From positions 1 through 6,791 of the forward strand of contig CALVRP010000088.1 of NCBI GenBank assembly GCA_944358665.1: a stretch of 6,791 bases of DNA. The letters run 5' to 3'. Shown in pieces: positions 1-5,259 of the stretch (positions within the stretch are counted from its first letter, which is position 1; each line of letters begins with the position of its first letter). The position numbers and the translations under genes are program-made. Below the pieces are notes generated by a model. The model made no database searches and was not told the origin of the DNA. It saw only the letters and a program-made list of their open reading frames with translations. The DNA comes from an uncultured Bacilli bacterium (GTDB lineage Bacteria; Bacillota_I; Bacilli_A; RF39; UBA660).

Positions 1-470
1 GTTTATCTTTCGAAAAGGCCGAAAAAGGGGTTATGGAAAAACCACCAAGAGGAATTGATAAACCAATATTTACACCATTCATAAATTCTTGTATTATTTA
101 TTCCGCTATTGTTGAAACGGTTTTAGCATTATTTACTTATTTTATGGCATTAAATTTCTTTGATGCCAAAGTTGCCGCTTCACTAGCTTTATTTACTATT
201 GTTATTCAAGAAATTCTTTATGCGGTATCATGTCGTAATTTAAAAGAATTTGCTTATAAACAAGGCCTATTTTCTAATAAATATATGAATATCGGTTTAC
301 TTATTGTTTTAGCTATTGAATTCTTAGTATTCTTAACACCAATTGGTTCATTTATTGGCTTAGTTCAGTTAGATATATTTAGTCTTATATTATTATTCTT
401 ATTTAACTTTGTTGGTTTATTCTTGTATGAAATTGGTAAACCGATACTTAAAAGATTATTTAAAGATTAA
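1..470 (+). CDS. Cation-transporting P-type ATPase (calcium-type), C-terminal part, 5' end outside window
   Basis: The reading frame is already open at base 3 and runs 155 codons to TAA, so the internal ATG at 33 is not the start. The first residues (EKAEKGVMEKPPR) match the junction found in SERCA/PMCA-type P-type ATPases just after the hinge and before the last membrane segments, where a 'M-x-x-PPR' motif is typical. Four hydrophobic stretches follow, around fragment residues 27-52, 58-78, 96-118 and 121-142. The second contains a Glu (VIQEIL) placed like the cation-ligand Glu of TM8, and is followed by CRN and a 'GLFSNKY' loop typical of this family. The product would be an inner-membrane pump exporting Ca2+ or another cation using ATP. 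The P-domain (DKTGT) and A-domain lie outside the window, so ion specificity cannot be judged. A terminator follows 8 nt after the stop, so this is the last gene of its unit. Confidence 0.88.
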   Translation, partial: LSFEKAEKGVMEKPPRGIDKPIFTPFINSCIIYSAIVETVLALFTYFMALNFFDAKVAASLALFTIVIQEILYAVSCRNLKEFAYKQGLFSNKYMNIGLLIVLAIEFLVFLTPIGSFIGLVQLDIFSLILLFLFNFVGLFLYEIGKPILKRLFKD

Positions 471-477
471 TTATTTT

Positions 478-508
478 AAACTTATCAAATCGATAAGTTT
501 TTTTGTTT
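478..508 (+). terminator. Intrinsic terminator after the P-type ATPase gene
   Basis: A perfect 9-bp stem (AAACTTATC at 478-486 with GATAAGTTT at 492-500) closes a 5-nt loop. It is followed directly by a T tract that is interrupted once by G. It sits 8 nt after the ATPase stop and separates that gene from the next operon. Confidence 0.88.
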
Positions 509-543
509 TATATTGCAATTATACTTAAAATTAAAGGAAAAAC

Positions 544-572
544 TTGATTTTTTGTTTTATTACTTTTATAAT
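544..572 (+). promoter_or_regulatory. Sigma-A-type promoter of the CYTH / ASCH-kinase / Nudix operon
   Basis: The -35 box TTGATT (544-549) is separated by exactly 17 nt from a consensus -10 box TATAAT (567-572). Transcription would start near 579, leaving about an 18-nt leader with AAAGGAGG ahead of the ATG at 597. The promoter lies inside the longer reading frame that could be opened from a TTG at 513, so it also argues against that upstream start. Confidence 0.75.
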
Positions 573-596
573 GAAATAAATAAAAGGAGGGATAGA

Positions 597-1403
597 ATGA
601 ATTATCAAGAATTAGAAATCAAAATTTTAAAAATCAATAAAGAAGAAATGATTAAAAAACTTGAAAAAATAGGAGCCAAGTTTATTGAGTCACGGGTACA
701 AAAAATATATACTTATGACTGCTATGACCCAATACTTATGTATAGACTCGCTTTAGAAGATTATAAAATTACCGGTTTAAGAAACTCATTAAAAAAATTA
801 ATAAATGTTATTTCTTATGTCAAACCAGTATTTACTGATGAAGATAAAAATTTTTTCCGTAGCCATTTTCATGGACTGTTGATAGATGAATATATTGAAA
901 AGAATATCAATAATATCGATTTGAATAAGTTGGAAGATGAAAAGGTTTTAGAAAAAATTAAAGATACCAAAAATAGATTTTTTAAATGGCTTCGTTTAAG
1001 ACAAGATGGTGATAAAGTAGAATTAACTTTAAAATATATTTATAATACGGCAGCTGAATATGAAATTGATCAAGTAAAAGAAGTTGAAATTGTTACTGAT
1101 GATTTTGAAACAGCTAATAAACTTATTGAAGAAATGGGCTATCATAAAAGAAAATTAGTAGAAAAGAAGAGAACTACTTATACTTATAAAGGAATGTTGG
1201 TGGAAATAGATGAGTGGCCATTACTTGAACCATATATTGAAATTGAAGGTACAAACGTTTCTGATATTTATCAGCTAGCCGAGGATCTAGGTTACTCAAA
1301 AGAGCAAACTAAAGTTATGAATACTGAAGATGTATATTTAGAAAAAGGTATTGATTTAACAGATTATGAAGTTATGACATTTGATAAACAAGAACTCGCA
1401 TAA
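597..1403 (+). CDS. CYTH-domain protein (CyaB / ThTPase-like) with a large insertion
   Basis: The product is 268 aa. The start at 597 is chosen because AGGAGG (585-590) sits 6 nt upstream and the protein then begins at once with the family motif. CYTH proteins form a beta-barrel tunnel that binds triphosphates with metal; members include class IV adenylate cyclases, thiamine triphosphatases and tripolyphosphatases. The N-terminal ExExK motif is ELEIK (residues 5-9). Later barrel strands carry RLR (133-135), TLK (144-146), EVEI (162-165), a basic stretch KRKLVEKKR (184-192), EIDEW (203-207) and EIEG (215-218). These alternating acidic and basic strands are the usual metal- and phosphate-binding pattern. 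Between the first strands and RLR there are about 80 extra residues (roughly 44-125), predicted mostly helical, which makes the protein longer than the usual 170-200 aa. It is the first gene of an operon. The substrate is unknown: cyclase, triphosphatase and regulatory roles are all open. Confidence 0.85.
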   Translation: MNYQELEIKILKINKEEMIKKLEKIGAKFIESRVQKIYTYDCYDPILMYRLALEDYKITGLRNSLKKLINVISYVKPVFTDEDKNFFRSHFHGLLIDEYIEKNINNIDLNKLEDEKVLEKIKDTKNRFFKWLRLRQDGDKVELTLKYIYNTAAEYEIDQVKEVEIVTDDFETANKLIEEMGYHKRKLVEKKRTTYTYKGMLVEIDEWPLLEPYIEIEGTNVSDIYQLAEDLGYSKEQTKVMNTEDVYLEKGIDLTDYEVMTFDKQELA

Positions 1404-1439
1404 ATTATATTAAATATTTAATTAGAAAAGAGGGTAAAT

Positions 1440-2729
1440 ATGAATAATGAATTAAAAACATGGCATTTTGATATAGATAACGATAAATTAGTACAATTAG
1501 TATTATCTGGTAAAAAGACTGCATCAATTTCATTATATGAAAAAAATAATATTCCGAAAATAGGTGAAGAAAAAATACTTACTTTTGATAATGAAAAAAA
1601 GGCCTGCATTACTAAAACTAATAAAGTAATCATAACTGAATTTAAAAATATTACAGAAAAATTATCTTCTCTTGATAGTGAAGATAATTATGAAAATTGG
1701 CAAAAGACTCATATTGATTATTTTAAATTAGCAAATCCAACTTTTAATGAAGGTACCAAAGTTATATTTGAAATATTTGAAGTTAAAGAAAACTTGGTAA
1801 AACAAAGATTAGAACTTGCTAAAACCATTACGAAAGCTAATAGTGATATTTTTGGAGAGATTAAAAAAGTAGAAGAAGTTAATGCTGGGTTCAATAATAG
1901 TATATTTAGTGTTAATGGTAAGTATATAATTAAAGTTTGTGGTAACAAAGAAAAAGAAGACTTATTTGATATTGAAGCTAATTTTTATAATTCTAATCAA
2001 AATAATGAAAGCATTCCAGTTTTATATAAATATGACGCATCCAAAGAGATTGTCCCATATGTATATGAAATAATAGAAAAAGTAACCGGCAAATCAGTGT
2101 ATTACCATTGGTATAAAATGAATGAATTACAAAGAGAAACTTTTATAAAATATTTAGTTTTAGTATTAAAAAATATTCACTTAAAAGAATATCCGGCATA
2201 TGATTGGTGCGGTGAAATAAAAGAAAAAGTTTTATCGTATTTTAAGCAAACTGAAGATTTATTTACGGAAGAAGAAAAAGGTATTATTTTAAATGCTACT
2301 GATAAATATGATAAGGTGCTGGCAGATAACAGATTTTGTTTAATTCATGGTGATTTACATTTTGATAATGTTTTAATTGATAATGATAAAAAAATAAAAT
2401 TAATTGATTTTAATGATTCTGTAGTTGCTCCTTTTGACTATGATTTAAGATTATTGTATAGAAGTATAAAAGAGCCATGGAAATGGGCGGATATCCAAAT
2501 GGATCCTTATCAAAAACCAGAGGATTATAAAAATTTATTTGAATATATTAAAAGATATTACGAAGAATTAAACGATGTTGATTATTTAGAAGAAAGAATG
2601 CTAATTTATAGTATGGTCGATGATTTTAGATTATTAACTAGACTTAAAAATGATGAGCTAAAAGAAAATGTAATAGCTTATTCTAAGGAAATATTAAATG
2701 CATTTAAAAATAAAACACTAGTTAAATGA
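1440..2729 (+). CDS. Fusion protein: ASCH domain + aminoglycoside phosphotransferase-like kinase
   Basis: The product is 429 aa, with GAGGG 5 nt before the ATG and 36 nt after the CYTH gene. Residues about 1-118 form an ASCH domain (PUA-like fold), marked by SGKKTASISLY (23-33), a central PKIGEE turn, ENWQKTHIDYF (85-95) and a closing strand KVIFEIFEV. The Lys26 and Ser29 positions line up with the Lys and Thr implicated in the E. coli ASCH enzyme YqfB, an N4-acetylcytidine amidohydrolase. Residues about 135-425 form an APH/choline-kinase-type kinase: probable ATP Lys165 (KYIIK), Glu179 in the following helix, the catalytic loop HGDLHFDN (303-310, Asp305 and Asn310) and the metal-binding DFN (323-325). 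All catalytic residues are present, so the kinase should be active. APH-fold kinases phosphorylate antibiotics, choline, sugars and other small molecules, so drug resistance cannot be assumed. The pairing suggests that one protein hydrolyses or binds a (modified) nucleoside or RNA and phosphorylates a small molecule. Both domain calls are firm but the substrate is unknown. Confidence 0.87.
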   Translation: MNNELKTWHFDIDNDKLVQLVLSGKKTASISLYEKNNIPKIGEEKILTFDNEKKACITKTNKVIITEFKNITEKLSSLDSEDNYENWQKTHIDYFKLANPTFNEGTKVIFEIFEVKENLVKQRLELAKTITKANSDIFGEIKKVEEVNAGFNNSIFSVNGKYIIKVCGNKEKEDLFDIEANFYNSNQNNESIPVLYKYDASKEIVPYVYEIIEKVTGKSVYYHWYKMNELQRETFIKYLVLVLKNIHLKEYPAYDWCGEIKEKVLSYFKQTEDLFTEEEKGIILNATDKYDKVLADNRFCLIHGDLHFDNVLIDNDKKIKLIDFNDSVVAPFDYDLRLLYRSIKEPWKWADIQMDPYQKPEDYKNLFEYIKRYYEELNDVDYLEERMLIYSMVDDFRLLTRLKNDELKENVIAYSKEILNAFKNKTLVK

Positions 2730-2742
2730 TGGAGGTATTCAA

Positions 2743-3249
2743 ATGAAAGAAGTAGTTTATAATTATGACAATATAAAAGAAAATGAAATTTCTGATACTA
2801 TCAAAAGAGTTAAAATAATGCTTATTAATTCAGAGGAAGAAGTGCTTTTAGCGTTTTCAAGTAACTCATATCATTTTATCGGTGGTCATGTCGAAGAAGG
2901 TGAAAGCCTAGAAGAAGCATTAAATAGAGAAGTCTTAGAAGAAACGGGTATTACTTTAACCGGTGAAACTTTAACACCATTTTATAAAATGACAAAAATT
3001 TGTAAAGATTATCCTAAAAAAGGTGTGAATAATAGTTATGAATATTATTACTATAAAATCGAAACTGATAAAAAACCTGATTTAGAATTAACAAAATATA
3101 CTGATAGTGAAAAAGAGGGTAATTTTGAACTTAGATATGTAAAATTAGATGAATTAGAAAAAGTGCTAAAGGATAGTGTATCATTAAATAAGAAAAACGA
3201 AGTAATAGTTAATGAAATGTTAGAAGTTTTAGATATTTATAATAGTTAA
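2743..3249 (+). CDS. Nudix hydrolase
   Basis: The product is 168 aa and starts 13 nt after the previous stop, with GGAGG (2731-2735) 7 nt ahead of the ATG, so it is cotranscribed with the ASCH-kinase gene. The Nudix box is complete at residues 48-70: Gly48, Glu54, then REVLEETGI (62-70) carrying the metal-binding glutamates. It fits the GX5EX7REUXEEXGU pattern exactly. Nudix enzymes cleave nucleoside diphosphates linked to another moiety (NTPs, nucleotide sugars, dinucleotides, caps). The N-terminal strand (IKRVKIMLINSEEEVLLAF) and a C-terminal half rich in Tyr and Glu (YEYYYYKIE, 99-107) are common in the MutT-like 'NUDIX hydrolase' subfamily of Firmicutes. No specificity residues could be recognised, so house-cleaning of damaged nucleotides is possible but not shown. 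No convincing terminator follows within the 114 bp to the next gene. Confidence 0.92.
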   Translation: MKEVVYNYDNIKENEISDTIKRVKIMLINSEEEVLLAFSSNSYHFIGGHVEEGESLEEALNREVLEETGITLTGETLTPFYKMTKICKDYPKKGVNNSYEYYYYKIETDKKPDLELTKYTDSEKEGNFELRYVKLDELEKVLKDSVSLNKKNEVIVNEMLEVLDIYNS

Positions 3250-3258
3250 AGATAATTT

Positions 3259-3288
3259 TTGATGAAAGATTATGATGCTTTTTAAAAT
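3259..3288 (+). promoter_or_regulatory. Weak candidate promoter upstream of the truncated acetyltransferase
   Basis: TTGATG (3259-3264), an 18-nt spacer and TAAAAT (3283-3288) could serve as -35 and -10 boxes. In DNA this AT-rich such matches arise easily. Readthrough from the Nudix gene is the alternative, since no terminator is visible before it. Confidence 0.3.
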
Positions 3289-3363
3289 GTTTAATTTAGT
3301 AAACGTAATATAAAATAATCTTCAATATAGGCTTTAAATTTTTATTAACTAGGAGTGATGTTT

Positions 3364-3546
3364 GTGATTAGGAAAATTAAGTCAGATGATTATAAAGAAG
3401 TAAAGAAATTAGTTTATCAAATTCATGACTTACATTATAAAAATAGGCCTGATATTTATGTTGATGCAGATCCTTTTCCATTGGATTATTTTAAGGAAAT
3501 ATTAAATGATTTAATATTAACCGGCGATGATATTATATTAAACTAA
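3364..3546 (+). pseudogene. Truncated GNAT-family N-acetyltransferase (N-terminal about 60 residues only)
   Basis: The frame reads 60 codons. The GTG at 3364 is the likely start: AGGAG (3351-3355) lies 8 nt upstream, and the product then begins (M)IRKIKSDDYKEVKKLV, which is how GNAT proteins of this type begin. An in-frame ATG at 3358 would be only 2 nt from the Shine-Dalgarno. The sequence through HDLHYKNRPDIY and DPFPLDYFKEILND resembles the first two helices of Firmicute GNAT acetyltransferases of about 150-170 aa. The frame stops at TAA just after the first core strand (DDIILN). The acetyl-CoA binding motif (Q/R-x-x-G-x-G/A) and the rest of the fold are absent, and no continuation is seen in the other frames of the next 250 bp. 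A terminator follows 16 nt later, so the body of the gene looks deleted rather than interrupted by one stop. Any surviving product should not be an active acetyltransferase. Confidence 0.7.
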
Positions 3547-3562
3547 TATAAAATTTAATAAT

Positions 3563-3596
3563 AGGATCAATTTTAAGTTGGTCTTTTATTATTTTT
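3563..3596 (+). terminator. Probable intrinsic terminator after the truncated acetyltransferase
   Basis: GGATCAA (3564-3570) pairs with TTGGTCT (3578-3584), using two G-T wobbles, plus an outer A-T pair. It closes a 7-nt loop and is followed by a T-rich tract (TTTTATTATTTTT). It contains a GATC site. Its position 16 nt after the truncated stop suggests it is the original gene's own terminator, kept after loss of the middle of the gene. Confidence 0.55.
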
Positions 3597-3648
3597 GATT
3601 GATTTTTATTACATATAAATATATATAAATAAAAGATAAATTAACATT

Positions 3649-3669
3649 TTGGTACATGAGTTGGTGCAT
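3649..3669 (+). repeat. Tandem direct repeat TTGGTACAT / TTGGTGCAT (left flank of the restriction system)
   Basis: TTGGTACAT (3649-3657) and TTGGTGCAT (3661-3669) differ at one base and lie 12 bp apart, about one helical turn. Pairs of GGTACA/GGTGCA words of this kind occur beside the 3' ends of tyrosine-integrase genes in Firmicutes, where they act as arm-type binding sites. A related pair in the opposite orientation is found at 6662-6682. No integrase remnant is readable next to it. Confidence 0.5.
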
Positions 3670-3710
3670 AAAGAGAAAGAAACTAATTTTACCCTAATAA
3701 ATTATTAATA

Positions 3711-3749
3711 AAAACATAAAAAGCCCGAAATATAAGGAATTCCGTGCTT
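3711..3749 (-). terminator. Probable intrinsic terminator of the methyltransferase gene (minus strand)
   Basis: Read on the minus strand, AAGCACGG pairs with TCGGGCTT around one A-G mismatch and one G-T wobble, followed by a TTTTT tract and, after ATG, a second TTTTT tract (3715 down to 3711). It lies about 95 nt beyond the methyltransferase stop, with the 18-bp hairpin at 3762-3803 in between. The loop is long (about 13 nt), so this is a moderate call. Confidence 0.5.
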
Positions 3750-3761
3750 ATTAATCAAATG

Positions 3762-3803
3762 GAGTGTCTACTAAAGGTGTTACGCACACTTTAGTAGATA
3801 CTC
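3762..3803. repeat. Strong inverted repeat (18-bp hairpin) of unknown function
   Basis: GAGTGTCTACTAAAG (3762-3776) pairs with CTTTAGTAGATACTC (3789-3803) through 15 bp with one G-T wobble. The stem continues through GTG/CAC (3777-3779 with 3785-3787), leaving one bulged A (3788) and a 5-nt loop TTACG. No T tract follows on either strand, so it is not a standard terminator. On the minus strand it begins about 41 nt after the methyltransferase stop, so it would sit in that mRNA's 3' region. A related word, ACTTTTAGTAAC, lies at about 3821-3832. Confidence 0.8.
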
Positions 3804-3844
3804 TCATGAATGATGTATAAACTTTTAGTAACATTTTTTAATAA

Positions 3845-5089
3845 TTAGTTTTCATTATCAATAATTTTTTCTAATTCAATTCCTATTTTAGTAACAACAC
3901 CAACCACTAAAGCATTTCCCATCATAAAATATCTTTTTTTATCGGTCATGCCTGTATTAGTCCAATTATCAGGGAAACCGTTTATTCTTTCACATTCAAG
4001 CGGGGTTAGTAATCTTAATTTACCAGTTTTATAATCTTCTATAACATGAGACATTCTACTTAATCCGCTTTCAGATGTTAACATTGTTCTAGCTGGCGCT
4101 TCAAGGTTATCTGGAAATGCCATAGCTCCTTCAGAATACACATAATGGTCTCCGTTAGGTTTCGTTCTGGGAATTCTTTTGCTACCTTTTAAATATCTGA
4201 ATTTTTCTATTTTTTCATCTGATAAAAAATATTTATCTGCAACTTCTTGCACTTCTCTAAGTTTTTTTAACGGATAAATATCATTACAATCAGATTCCAT
4301 TTTAGCTGTATAGATTTTTCCCTCGCACATTACTCCAGCATTATAAAATTGTGTTTGGAAGTTATCACTAACATCTGCTAAATCTTTATACATTTGTTTA
4401 GATACATTTGTCATATTACAATCAAGTTCATTATCTTTAACTGGAAACTGTTTTGCAAAAATTCCATCTTTAACTATGATATCTTTCATATTTAATTTTT
4501 TCATTTGTTTATAATATTTAGTAGACTTATTATAAGCAACTATATATGTTCTTCTTCTTTTTTGTGGTTCTCCATATTCTCCGGCATTTATTACTCGCCA
4601 TTGAACTGCATAACCATTATCATATAAACTTCTTAGCATCATTCCAAAGTCTCTTCCTCTTTGACTAGCTGGAGAAAGTAATAATCTATCCACATTTTCT
4701 AAAAATAGAAATGGTGGTTTCTTTGCTTTAATGGTATCAACTATTGCCCACCAAAGAACGCCTTTTTTTCCCTTAAGACCTTTACTGCCAGATAAAGTTC
4801 TAGCAACTGAATAATCTTGACAAGGAAACCCACCAACTAATAAAGTATGATTAGGGATTGTTTTCTTATCAACATCAAATATATTGACATTAGATACATT
4901 GTCACTTCCAAATCTTTTAACATAACATTCATAAGCTTCTTGTGATTTAGTTGCAGGCTCCCATTGATTAGCCCATACGAAGTTCCAATTACCATTTTCC
5001 CTTACTCTATCATTATTTAATTCTACCTTATTTAAACCGCATCTAAATCCACCAACTCCAGCGAAAAGTTCAATTACTGTTTTTTCCAT
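3845..5089 (-). CDS. DNA (cytosine-5-)-methyltransferase of a Sau3AI-type (GATC) type II restriction-modification system
   Basis: The product is 414 aa, and AGGAGG (5098-5103, minus strand) lies 8 nt before the ATG. The C5-methyltransferase motifs occur in order: motif I ELFAGVGGFRCG (7-18, S-adenosylmethionine binding), motif IV GGFPCQ with catalytic Cys90, motif VI ENV (131-133), motif VIII QKRRRTYIV (176-184, a QRRxR variant), motif IX RTMLTSE (334-340) and motif X GNALVV (391-396). Residues about 190-330 are the target-recognition region. The enzyme should methylate cytosine C5 and so shield host DNA. The target is inferred from the divergent partner endonuclease, which is Sau3AI-like, giving GATC with methylation on C; the length matches such enzymes (about 410 aa). 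There is no N-terminal helix-turn-helix that could autoregulate the gene. By eye, the gene itself contains no GATC site. It has its own promoter at 5129-5157. Confidence 0.95.
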   Translation of the reverse strand: MEKTVIELFAGVGGFRCGLNKVELNNDRVRENGNWNFVWANQWEPATKSQEAYECYVKRFGSDNVSNVNIFDVDKKTIPNHTLLVGGFPCQDYSVARTLSGSKGLKGKKGVLWWAIVDTIKAKKPPFLFLENVDRLLLSPASQRGRDFGMMLRSLYDNGYAVQWRVINAGEYGEPQKRRRTYIVAYNKSTKYYKQMKKLNMKDIIVKDGIFAKQFPVKDNELDCNMTNVSKQMYKDLADVSDNFQTQFYNAGVMCEGKIYTAKMESDCNDIYPLKKLREVQEVADKYFLSDEKIEKFRYLKGSKRIPRTKPNGDHYVYSEGAMAFPDNLEAPARTMLTSESGLSRMSHVIEDYKTGKLRLLTPLECERINGFPDNWTNTGMTDKKRYFMMGNALVVGVVTKIGIELEKIIDNEN

Positions 5090-5128
5090 GCGTACTGCCT
5101 CCTAACATTGTGCAAGACTCATAAATAT

Positions 5129-5157
5129 ATTATAATATTTGTAAATTAAAATATTAA
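5129..5157 (-). promoter_or_regulatory. Promoter of the methyltransferase gene
   Basis: On the minus strand a consensus -10 box TATAAT (5134-5129) lies 17 nt after TTAATA (5157-5152), which matches the -35 consensus at four of six bases. The start would be near 5122, giving about a 33-nt leader containing AGGAGG. AATATT words overlap both the -10 and -35 boxes. Confidence 0.6.
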
Positions 5158-5183
5158 CTTTTAACAATATTTATTATATAATA

Positions 5184-5212
5184 TTAGTTAAAAAAGATCA
5201 AGATTATATAAC
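5184..5212 (+). promoter_or_regulatory. Weak candidate promoter of the endonuclease gene
   Basis: TATAAC (5207-5212) is a fair -10 box, but the hexamer 17 nt upstream (TTAGTT, 5184-5189) is a poor -35. The GATC site at 5196-5199 falls in the spacer. The much weaker match than on the methyltransferase side would suit a system that must make methylase first, but other AT-rich -10 boxes nearby cannot be excluded. Confidence 0.3.
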
Positions 5213-5259
5213 TATTTTACAGCATTTTTGTCATTATGACAAGATCGAAAGGAGAAAAA

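Larger units (their letters stand above)
5090..5259. promoter_or_regulatory. Divergent control region between methyltransferase and endonuclease genes
   Basis: These 170 bp carry the start signals of both genes. The region contains two GATC sites: 5196-5199, and 5243-5246, which is 2 nt before the endonuclease Shine-Dalgarno AAAGGAG (5248-5254). It also holds AATATT words at 5134, 5150, 5166 and 5180 (spacing 16, 16, 14) and a perfect 12-bp palindrome at 5172-5183. No controller-protein gene fits here, so balanced expression of the two genes presumably depends on signals in this region. The role of each word is inference. Confidence 0.5.

Noticed and set aside
513..596. N-terminal extension of the CYTH protein by 28 residues from a TTG at 513
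   Set aside because: The promoter (544-572) lies inside it, there is no Shine-Dalgarno before 513, and AGGAGG precedes the ATG at 597 directly before the CYTH motif.
1418..1948. Minus-strand open frames opposite the ASCH-kinase gene
   Set aside because: They are hydrophobic antisense shadows of a strongly supported gene and have no family resemblance.
3355..3363. Starts GTG 3355 or ATG 3358 for the truncated acetyltransferase
   Set aside because: GTG 3355 overlaps the Shine-Dalgarno and ATG 3358 is only 2 nt from it; GTG 3364 has good spacing and the family's usual N-terminus.
3757..3764. AATGGAG shared with the tRNA-Gly 3' end as a left attachment site
   Set aside because: Only about 7 bases match and the next bases diverge, which is expected by chance.
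3600..3844. CRISPR array or integrase remnant in the gene-poor stretch
   Set aside because: There are no regularly spaced repeats of CRISPR type, and no readable integrase sequence in any frame; only a short tandem repeat, a terminator and a hairpin are visible.
5236..5259. Upstream start (ATG 5236) for the endonuclease
   Set aside because: There is no ribosome binding site before it; AAAGGAG is correctly spaced for the ATG at 5260.
5090..5259. A small controller-protein gene between the two restriction genes
   Set aside because: The 170 bp are AT-rich with frequent stops and no Shine-Dalgarno-led frame of useful length.
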